A stretch of 6,334 bases of DNA from assembly GCA_041493205.1 (NCBI GenBank), contig JBGPYM010000192.1, positions 1 to 6,334 of the forward strand. Reading direction: 5' to 3'. A program made the translations under genes and the position numbers. Below, piece by piece: positions 1-4,336 of the stretch (its first letter is position 1; every line of letters starts with the position of its first letter). The notes beneath the pieces are model-generated. The model was not told the DNA's origin and did not search any database. It worked only from the letters and a program-made list of their open reading frames with translations. Source of the DNA: JBGPYM01 sp041493205. Its GTDB lineage: Bacteria > Bacteroidota > Ignavibacteria > UBA10030 > UBA6906.

Positions 1-420
1 GATAATGACGCCGCACCGGATGCGGCCTGCCTGCAGGCGCACGGCGAACGTACCGATGCTCTTCCCCGGCCGGAAGTAGAGGTGGTCGCCGGAGGGACGG
101 AACAGGTGGATTTTATCATAGCGAAATGCAAGCCGTCCGCGGGTGAATACCATGGACGTGTTGCTGGTTGCGGGAGGGGGGTTGCGGAGGTAGACGCTTC
201 CGCCGATGCAGCAGGGGGCAATGGTGCGGGAGAGCTCAGCGAAGCGCCGGAGGAGCATGTCTCCGGGCGTGTGGGGCGCGGCACCGTTCCTGAGTGCCGC
301 GTAGCCGCTGTCGACCATTTCCGGAAAGACCAGGAAGTCGGACCATTTGAGTCGCCGCCGGGCCCTCCTATCGTCGGGGGCGTTCTGGTCCAGGCACAGA
401 CCAACGCGAACGGTGGCCAT
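1..420 (-). CDS. Carbon-nitrogen hydrolase (nitrilase superfamily), 3-prime end missing
   Basis: The reverse-strand frame from the ATG at 420 stays open for 140 codons to the window edge. It reads as the N-terminal half of a nitrilase/omega-amidase type C-N hydrolase, cytosolic enzymes that cleave amides or nitriles with a Glu-Lys-Cys triad. The catalytic Glu is visible in FPEM (E34) and the catalytic Lys in YDKIHLF (K103). The strand leading into the nucleophile, CGVII (136-140), ends exactly at the edge, so the catalytic Cys should be the next residue or close to it. The stretch between the first strand (VRVGLCLDQ) and FPE is about ten residues shorter than usual, so helix 1 is reduced. The gene starts 8 nt after the stop of the upstream cold-shock gene with no clear SD of its own, suggesting co-transcription and possibly coupled translation. 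The family is confident; the substrate is unknown. Confidence 0.88.
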   Translation of the reverse strand, partial: MATVRVGLCLDQNAPDDRRARRRLKWSDFLVFPEMVDSGYAALRNGAAPHTPGDMLLRRFAELSRTIAPCCIGGSVYLRNPPPATSNTSMVFTRGRLAFRYDKIHLFRPSGDHLYFRPGKSIGTFAVRLQAGRIRCGVII

Positions 421-428
421 GCGAAAGG

Positions 429-629
429 TTATGTCCGGACGACGTTGATCGCCCTTTTCCCCTTTTGTTCAGTCTTGATTTCGAAGGTGACCAGATCCCC
501 CTGCTTCAATGTATCGCGGAACCCTGTCTGCTTGACGTTGCTCTGATGAAAGAAGATTTCTTCTCCGCCTTCGGCCGTTATGAACCCGTATCCTTTAGCT
601 CCATTGAAGAATTTCACTGTACCTGTCAT
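429..629 (-). CDS. Cold-shock domain protein, divergent paralogue
   Basis: A 66-aa single cold-shock domain, the usual length for CspA-family RNA/ssDNA-binding proteins, which act as RNA chaperones in the cytoplasm. RNP1 is KGYGFI (12-17) and the RNP2 region is IFFHQ (25-29). The first aromatic position, usually Trp, is Phe (F7), and the aromatic normally closing RNP2 is Gln (Q29), so its nucleic-acid face differs from that of its neighbour. By eye it is about 45% identical to the csp at 714-914. An SD (AAGGA on the minus strand, 637-641) sits 7 nt from the ATG. The gene lies about 25 nt past a strong intrinsic terminator and I see no convincing promoter of its own, so it may depend on read-through from the upstream csp. 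The nitrilase gene follows after 8 nt. Confidence 0.96.
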   Translation of the reverse strand: MTGTVKFFNGAKGYGFITAEGGEEIFFHQSNVKQTGFRDTLKQGDLVTFEIKTEQKGKRAINVVRT

Positions 630-636
630 GCATCCA

Positions 637-641
637 TCCTT
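637..641 (-). promoter_or_regulatory. Ribosome binding site of the divergent csp
   Basis: On the minus strand the sequence is AAGGA, 7 nt upstream of the ATG at 629. It fixes the start of the 66-aa cold-shock protein. Confidence 0.7.
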
Positions 642-654
642 ATGATGTACACGT

Positions 655-690
655 GGAAAACAACAAAGCCCCGGCTGAAACGCCGGGGCC
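655..690 (-). terminator. Intrinsic terminator between the two csp genes
   Basis: A perfect 8-bp stem of G+C pairs (arms 668-675 and 682-689, 6-nt loop 676-681). On the minus strand it is followed by a T-rich run (TTTGTTGTTTT, 657-667). It lies 24 nt past the stop of the upstream csp (714) and just before the SD of the next csp. It should end most transcripts of the upstream gene; read-through would feed the second csp and the nitrilase. Confidence 0.85.
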
Positions 691-713
691 TGTGCCGTAA
701 TTCAGCGGAAACG

Positions 714-914
714 TCAGATCTTCGTGACGTTCGACGCCTGTAGACCCTTTGGCCCCTTCTCAACGTCGAACTGGACCTTGTCGCCCTCGTTCAGCGTCTT
801 GTAGCCTTCACCAACGATCGCCTTGTAATGGACGAAAACGTCTTCGCCCGACTCGCGTTGGATGAATCCAAAGCCTTTGGCTCCGTTGAACCACTTCACG
901 ACTCCCTTTTCCAT
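714..914 (-). CDS. Cold-shock protein, CspA family, canonical
   Basis: A 66-aa cold-shock domain protein. RNP1 KGFGFI (13-18) and RNP2 VFVHY (26-30) are intact, as is Trp in VKWFNGAKG (W8), so the aromatic nucleic-acid-binding patch is complete. The family binds single-stranded RNA and DNA, melts secondary structure and supports translation and antitermination in cold or stationary phase. The start is supported by a strong SD (AAAGGAG, 921-927) 6 nt from the ATG. A promoter-like pair at 1138-1166 implies a leader of about 215 nt, matching the long leaders typical of cold-inducible csp genes. An intrinsic terminator follows the stop. Its paralogue lies directly downstream on the same strand. 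Confidence 0.97.
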   Translation of the reverse strand: MEKGVVKWFNGAKGFGFIQRESGEDVFVHYKAIVGEGYKTLNEGDKVQFDVEKGPKGLQASNVTKI

Positions 915-915
915 G

Positions 916-941
916 GGAATCTCCTTTCGGAAAGATGTTCC
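916..941 (-). promoter_or_regulatory. Hairpin covering the SD of the canonical csp gene
   Basis: On the minus strand nine consecutive bases (924-916) that include most of the SD can pair with upstream bases 941-929. They form three 3-bp helices separated by two 2-nt bulges on the upstream side (AC at 937-938, UU at 932-933). The hairpin is capped by a GAAA tetraloop (925-928), a GNRA type. The strong SD would be partly hidden in this fold. Short bulged helices are marginally stable, as in RNA thermometers, but this could also be chance complementarity. Confidence 0.4.
921..927 (-). promoter_or_regulatory. Ribosome binding site of the canonical csp
   Basis: AAAGGAG on the minus strand, 6 nt from the ATG at 914. 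It is one of the strongest SD sequences in the window and lies inside the possible hairpin at 916-941. Confidence 0.8.
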
Positions 942-1137
942 TGAAATCGTACGGCAAAGCCGCCCCCAATCGGGGCACCTGATTTATTGCCTCTTAATAG
1001 CCAACAGGTCGGGTAGCGGGTGTCGTCCCTCAACTATCACCGCTGTTACGAGCGATTGCCGTCCGTCCCAGAGGTCTCCCTCCGTTACAACGGAACCATT
1101 AAAAGTGCAAAAACGGTGTACTGTAGTTTGCGGCATA

Positions 1138-1166
1138 AAGATAGTACTTCAAGAACTGAATAGCAA
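1138..1166 (-). promoter_or_regulatory. Candidate sigma70-like promoter of the csp gene
   Basis: On the minus strand TTGCTA (1161-1166) and TATCTT (1138-1143) are separated by exactly 17 nt. The predicted start point is near 1131, leaving a leader of about 215 nt. The site lies downstream of the terminator of the small-protein operon, as expected for a separate transcription unit. Confidence 0.5.
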
Positions 1167-1228
1167 GAGTTTTTCGAGGCGGAACAGGCCAGAAAACGGG
1201 GTATCGGAAGGCGGGGGTGCTGAAAATC

Positions 1229-1273
1229 CCTGAAAATAGAACGGAGGGTGCGACCCACCGGCGCACCCTCCGT
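1229..1273 (-). terminator. Strong intrinsic terminator of the small-protein operon
   Basis: A perfect 12-bp stem (arms 1241-1252 and 1262-1273, 9-nt loop). On the minus strand it is followed by a T-rich tail (TCTATTTTC). It lies 56 nt past the stop of the second small ORF and before the csp promoter, so it separates the two units. The plus-strand side has no T tract. Confidence 0.75.
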
Positions 1274-1284
1274 CTTGTGTACAA

Positions 1285-1311
1285 GGGACCCGTTTCCCAC
1301 CCGCGGGTCCC
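1285..1311 (-). other. Second hairpin in the 3-prime UTR of the small-protein operon
   Basis: Perfect 8-bp inverted repeat, arms 1285-1292 (GGGACCCG) and 1304-1311, with an 11-nt loop. It lies between the second small ORF and the terminator hairpin and has no T tract. It may stabilise the 3-prime end of the transcript. Confidence 0.45.
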
Positions 1312-1328
1312 GAGCGAAGTCCTTCAGA

Positions 1329-1487
1329 TCAACTCATGAAATCGAACAGATCGTATCTGCGCGGATCCTCGGGAGGATTGACGCCGGACTCGACCCGAAC
1401 CACCTGCAGCCGGGTCCGGCGTTTGTGGAGGAACCAGGGCAACGCAACCAGTGTCGCCATCAACGCAGTGATCGTCAGAGTTCTCAT
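1329..1487 (-). CDS. Small single-pass membrane protein, 52 aa, unknown function
   Basis: An ATG at 1487 opens a 52-residue reading frame ending with TGA at 1329-1331. The SD AAAGGA (1497-1502) lies 9 nt upstream. Residues 3-20 form a hydrophobic segment ending in PWFL, followed by a basic cluster HKRRTR (21-26). This suggests an inner-membrane anchor with the basic side in the cytoplasm. The tail is polar and contains PPEDPRRYDLFDF (38-50), which looks like a short conserved docking motif. About 73% of codons end in G or C, like the larger genes here, supporting real coding. It follows the 49-aa ORF after 17 nt and precedes a strong terminator. I do not recognise the family. Confidence 0.62.
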   Translation of the reverse strand: MRTLTITALMATLVALPWFLHKRRTRLQVVRVESGVNPPEDPRRYDLFDFMS

Positions 1488-1504
1488 GCTTCAGAGTCCT
1501 TTAC

Positions 1505-1654
1505 TTATTGAAGGGTAAGGATGGCTTCCCGGCCGAGGGCCGTGACAAACGTGACGGAGTACCAGCGCTGAACATCCATCTCCTCCATGAGGACCATTTC
1601 CAGAAGTTCCCGCTGGTCCTTGGTAAGTCTGGCGAAGCGATACTGGATTCTCAT
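1505..1654 (-). CDS. Small soluble protein, 49 aa, unknown function
   Basis: An ATG at 1654 opens a 49-residue frame ending with TAA at 1505-1507. The SD is AAGGAGG (1660-1666), among the best in the window, 5 nt from the start. The protein begins MRIQYRFARLTKDQ, has a probable amphipathic helix rich in Glu, Leu and Met (about 11-28), and ends in an alternating polar/hydrophobic stretch (WYSVTFVTALG, 31-41). It has no membrane segment or signal peptide. About 69% of codons end in G or C. It shares a unit with the 52-aa membrane protein, so the two may work together. I do not recognise a family and infer no function. Confidence 0.6.
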   Translation of the reverse strand: MRIQYRFARLTKDQRELLEMVLMEEMDVQRWYSVTFVTALGREAILTLQ

Positions 1655-1693
1655 GGCGCCCTCCTTCCCTGACTGTTCCACATCTGTCTACTT

Positions 1694-1739
1694 GATATAC
1701 GATTTTCATGCCAGAAAGGTTTTGCGTTTTCGTGCAAAA
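1694..1739 (-). promoter_or_regulatory. Possible activator-type promoter of the small-protein operon
   Basis: On the minus strand a TATATC box (1694-1699) has no recognisable -35 hexamer 17 nt upstream. Instead, a 20-bp inverted repeat TTTTGC-N8-GCAAAA (arms 1720-1725 and 1734-1739) is centred about 42 nt before the expected start point. That is where activators overlapping the -35 region usually bind. The predicted leader is short (about 30 nt). Confidence 0.3.
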
Positions 1740-1841
1740 TTTTAGGGGAACACCGTCCATTTGAGGCGACAGAGCCGTATATTTTGCTACACTTCTTCGC
1801 ATGTAAGGTAATTTCTACCATCCGCAGGCCAGAGTTTTCAC

Positions 1842-1857
1842 CACAGAGGCACAGAGG
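1842..1857. repeat. Tandem repeat of CACAGAGG, two copies
   Basis: Two perfect adjacent copies of the 8-mer CACAGAGG (1842-1849, 1850-1857), continued by purine-rich sequence up to about 1870. It lies upstream of the fbaB promoter. No coding role is visible. Confidence 0.6.
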
Positions 1858-1897
1858 AAAGAGAGTAAGAGTGGCTGAGTGGTGGTCTGTTTTTCTA

Positions 1898-1926
1898 TTG
1901 AGAATACGGGCCTTTTTGGGTATATT
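1898..1926 (+). promoter_or_regulatory. sigma70-like promoter of fbaB
   Basis: TTGAGA (1898-1903) and TATATT (1921-1926) are spaced by exactly 17 nt. This is the best promoter match in the window. It predicts a start near 1933 and a leader of about 50 nt. Confidence 0.6.
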
Positions 1927-1967
1927 GGGGGCTGGAATCCACGCCTGAAACCGAATAACGACCTCGC

Positions 1968-1973
1968 AAGGAG
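1968..1973 (+). promoter_or_regulatory. Ribosome binding site of fbaB
   Basis: AAGGAG lies 9 nt before the ATG at 1983 and supports that start. Confidence 0.75.
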
Positions 1974-1982
1974 AACTCTACA

Positions 1983-3038
<1,056 letters not shown>

Positions 3039-3066
3039 GAAAAAGCCGCCGGCGGGGACGCCGGCG
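3039..3066 (-). terminator. Terminator of the GroES-like gene, shared with the fbaB end
   Basis: An 8-bp perfect stem of G+C pairs (arms 3047-3054 and 3059-3066, GGGA loop as read on +). On the minus strand it is followed by GCTTTTTCTC. It begins 3 nt after the stop codon of the GroES-like gene. On the plus strand there is no T run, but the same stem lies 8 nt past the fbaB stop and may protect that transcript end. Confidence 0.78.
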
Positions 3067-3069
3067 CTC

Positions 3070-3438
3070 CTAGAGCTCGGAGAGTTCTTCGCGGACGATC
3101 ATCAGGACCGCTGATTGCGGGACGATGAGATATTTGCGCTCTTCAAATTCCACCTCGATCCCCTGTTCCCTCAGGAAGATGGCGTAATCCCCTTCCTTGG
3201 CCTGAAGCGGGATGTACCGCATGGGATCTTTCTGCGTGGACCAGGGTTCGTCTTCGGTATAATTGGGATTCGGGATGGGGTAGCCCGGGCCGACCTTCAC
3301 GACGCGCCCCATCGCGACCTTTTCCTTTTCGCGCACGGACGCGGGGAGATAGAGTCCCGATTTTGTCTTGTCTTCGCCGTCCTCGAGCTGCAGGAGTATC
3401 CTGTCGCCGATGACAATCATCTGCTTTTTGAATTGCAT
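3070..3438 (-). CDS. GroES-like co-chaperonin (Cpn10 fold), long divergent form
   Basis: A 122-aa protein with the Cpn10 pattern: IGDRILLQLE (10-19), a mobile-loop-like segment DKTKSGLYLP (23-32), GRVVKVGPG (44-52), PLQAKEGDYAIF (77-88), and a C-terminal strand pair ending in YLIVPQSAVLMIV (103-115). Typical GroES is about 95 residues. The extra length is mostly an insert of some 20 residues (about 53-76, rich in Pro, Asn and Glu) where GroES has the short roof hairpin, plus a charged tail. The hydrophobic triplet that docks on GroEL is LYL instead of IVL, so GroEL binding is plausible. No groEL lies beside it, so this is probably a paralogue rather than the housekeeping groES. The SD GGAGGAGA (3446-3453) lies 7 nt from the ATG. 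It is divergent from the pspC-like gene. Confidence 0.88.
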   Translation of the reverse strand: MQFKKQMIVIGDRILLQLEDGEDKTKSGLYLPASVREKEKVAMGRVVKVGPGYPIPNPNYTEDEPWSTQKDPMRYIPLQAKEGDYAIFLREQGIEVEFEERKYLIVPQSAVLMIVREELSEL

Positions 3439-3526
3439 GTTGATTTCTCCTCCGGTGGCAGGTGCGGGGCCTGCATGCTATAACGTAGCGATTCTTCTGC
3501 ACAAGCTCAATTCAAACAGGACAACC
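3439..3526. promoter_or_regulatory. Divergent promoter region, GroES-like / PspC-like
   Basis: 88 bp between two divergent starts. A TATA core at 3479-3482 reads TATAAC on the plus strand (3479-3484) and TATAGC on the minus strand, so it could serve as -10 in either direction. A TTGTGC 16 nt before the minus-strand box is a weak -35. The plus strand has no clear -35. Both genes must be transcribed from this stretch, but exact elements are uncertain. Confidence 0.35.
3446..3453 (-). promoter_or_regulatory. Ribosome binding site of the GroES-like gene
   Basis: GGAGGAGA on the minus strand, 7 nt from the ATG at 3438. It selects this start over the internal Met7. Confidence 0.75.
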
Positions 3527-3721
3527 ATGAAACGACTCTATCTTTCCCCTACTGACAAGAAGGTGGGGGGCGTGTGCGGCGGCATTGCGGAATATCTGGA
3601 TATGGACCCGACGATCGTCCGCCTCATCACAGTGGTGTGCGCGATCCTCACCGGCGTTATCCCCCTGGTCATCGGGTACTGTGTCGCCTGGATGATCATA
3701 CCCGTAAGGCCAAAGGCGTGA
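3527..3721 (+). CDS. PspC-domain small membrane protein
   Basis: A 64-aa protein that is essentially a bare PspC domain. KKVGGVCGGIAEYLDMDPT (11-29) is the family signature, followed by one long hydrophobic segment (about 31-57) ending in AWMIIPVRP. PspC proteins sit in the inner membrane and take part in envelope-stress sensing together with PspA. No pspA or pspF is nearby, and stand-alone PspC proteins of this size are common in many phyla. The ATG at 3527 was chosen because the domain starts right after it and AGGA (3518-3521) lies 5 nt upstream. The frame extends further upstream but overlaps the GroES-like start. GC-rich hairpins follow its stop. Confidence 0.93.
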   Translation: MKRLYLSPTDKKVGGVCGGIAEYLDMDPTIVRLITVVCAILTGVIPLVIGYCVAWMIIPVRPKA

Positions 3722-3726
3722 GCGGA

Positions 3727-3846
3727 GAGGTTCGACGGGCGGCCGTCCCGCCACTGGCGGGACGAGCCTCGTCCGTCCGCCGAAGGCGGACAGGACGGGG
3801 GACGCCCCTCCTACTGCGAGGTTTGACGGGCAGGGACGCCCGTCCC
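3727..3846. repeat. Cluster of GC-rich palindromes and direct repeats (REP-like)
   Basis: Two copies of a 14-bp unit GAGGTTYGACGGGC (3727-3740 and 3818-3831; 13 of 14 match) are each followed by a palindrome. Between and after them lie: a 9-bp stem with 3-nt loop (3744-3752/3756-3764); an imperfect 11-bp stem with a GAA loop and one bulge (3771-3781/3785-3796); and a 7-bp stem (3825-3831/3838-3844). No reading frame here looks coding. The layout resembles dispersed extragenic palindromic elements. It could also act as transcript end for the PspC-like gene, though no T tract follows. Confidence 0.65.
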
Positions 3847-3885
3847 ACTACAGCCGAGCCCGTCACACTGCAGCCGGGCCAGTCC
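3846..3885. repeat. Two-copy 20-bp tandem repeat
   Basis: Positions 3846-3865 and 3866-3885 match at 16 of 20 bases. The shared core is CACTRCAGCCGRGCC. It joins directly onto the palindrome cluster and ends just before the small membrane protein gene. Confidence 0.55.
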
Positions 3886-3905
3886 CATGACAACAAGGCC
3901 CGATT

Positions 3906-4253
3906 GTGATGCGGGTTGTCTGCCTTCTTGTCAATGCGCTGCTTGGCGCGTTGTTTCTCTCTTACGCCGTCTGGAGCCCTTCCGCCGGGCCAGGCCGCCT
4001 CGAGGAGTTCGTCTTCTATTGTATGGTTGCGGTCCTGTTCGGGGCTGTGGCGGCCGGCTTCGGTTTCCATACGCGCTGGCTCATCGTGGTTCCGGCGATT
4101 ACGCTCTTCCTGGCATCGCTCGTGTTCGCGCTGCTGGTCGGGGTGGTGGGATGGCAGTGGGACGGCTCTCCCACGGCCGCGTTTGCTGTCTCGATTTTAG
4201 AGGCCTTCTGTATCGTGTTCGCACGGCGCGTCCGCGCCGCGCCGCGCCCTTGA
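3906..4253 (+). CDS. Small multi-pass membrane protein, unknown function
   Basis: A 115-aa strongly hydrophobic protein with four likely membrane segments (about 4-23, 36-53, 58-81 and 88-106) and a short basic C-terminus (RRVRAAPRP). The frame opens with adjacent GTG (3906) and ATG (3909) codons; AAGG at 3895-3898 is 7 nt from the GTG and 10 nt from the ATG, so either could be used. I recognise no family. It lies 83 nt before the ABC operon on the same strand, but the gap and a possible promoter inside it make co-transcription uncertain. A frame overlapping it in another phase (from 3887) is rich in Arg and Cys and looks non-coding. Confidence 0.65.
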   Translation: MMRVVCLLVNALLGALFLSYAVWSPSAGPGRLEEFVFYCMVAVLFGAVAAGFGFHTRWLIVVPAITLFLASLVFALLVGVVGWQWDGSPTAAFAVSILEAFCIVFARRVRAAPRP

Positions 4254-4278
4254 TTCTCTTCCGACGCTTTTGTAAATT
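4250..4278 (+). promoter_or_regulatory. Possible promoter of the ABC transporter operon
   Basis: TTGATT (4250-4255) and TAAATT (4273-4278) are spaced by 17 nt, each matching four of six consensus positions. The pair starts at the stop codon of the preceding gene, and the predicted leader is about 50 nt. An A+T-rich patch follows in an otherwise G+C-rich area. Confidence 0.35.
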
Positions 4279-4336
4279 TTTTGCCGCGCAAACCGCGCCT
4301 GCACTGCATCGCATGTAACACACTCCGGCAGGTCCC

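Larger units (their letters stand above)
915..1131 (-). promoter_or_regulatory. Long structured 5-prime leader of the canonical csp gene
   Basis: There is no credible ORF here. On the minus strand, between the candidate promoter and the csp start, the RNA can form several stems. In transcript order they are: a 5-6 bp palindrome at 1081-1094; a 7-bp stem with one bulge pairing 1038-1044 with 1015-1022; a stem pairing 1005-1009 with 977-981 that encloses a smaller hairpin; a G+C stem pairing 972-976 with 962-966; a 4-bp hairpin at 952-962 (competing with the previous one for position 962); and a hairpin at 916-941 that covers the SD. Long structured leaders acting as temperature sensors are known for cspA-type genes. 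That this one does the same is inference, and I match it to no named riboswitch. Confidence 0.55.
1655..1982. other. Divergent intergenic region between the small-protein operon and fbaB
   Basis: 328 bp with no credible gene; open frames here lack SD sites and coding character. It holds the fbaB promoter and SD on the right, a purine-rich tandem repeat at 1842-1857, an inverted repeat at 1720-1739, and a TATATC box on the minus strand (1694-1699) that may be the -10 of the small-protein operon. It is more A+T-rich than the rest of the window, as expected for a control region. Confidence 0.6.

Noticed and set aside
82..546. 154-codon plus-strand frame
   Set aside because: Antisense to the nitrilase and csp genes, both of which show catalytic or RNP motifs.
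862..1233. 123-codon plus-strand frame over the csp leader
   Set aside because: Begins inside the csp gene on the opposite strand and has no SD or domain; the region fits an RNA leader better.
1698..1714. sigma54-like -24/-12 site on the minus strand (TGGCATG with a distal TCGTA)
   Set aside because: The -24 half is good, but the -12 half lacks the conserved GC dinucleotide, with two mismatches in the key TTGC.
1491..1802. 103-codon minus-strand frame overlapping the 49-aa ORF
   Set aside because: No SD, low-complexity Gly/Pro/His composition, and it conflicts with the better supported small ORFs in another phase.
3727..3885. CRISPR array
   Set aside because: Repeats are only two copies each, of different kinds, without equal-length unique spacers, and no cas gene is present.
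4225..4260. GC-rich stem near the end of the 115-aa membrane protein gene
   Set aside because: The stem is inside the coding end, has several competing alignments, and is followed only by a broken T-rich stretch, so I do not call a terminator.
3887..4318. 143-codon plus-strand frame overlapping the small membrane protein
   Set aside because: Composition dominated by Arg, Cys and Gly. The overlapping frame at 3906 gives a clean membrane protein pattern instead.
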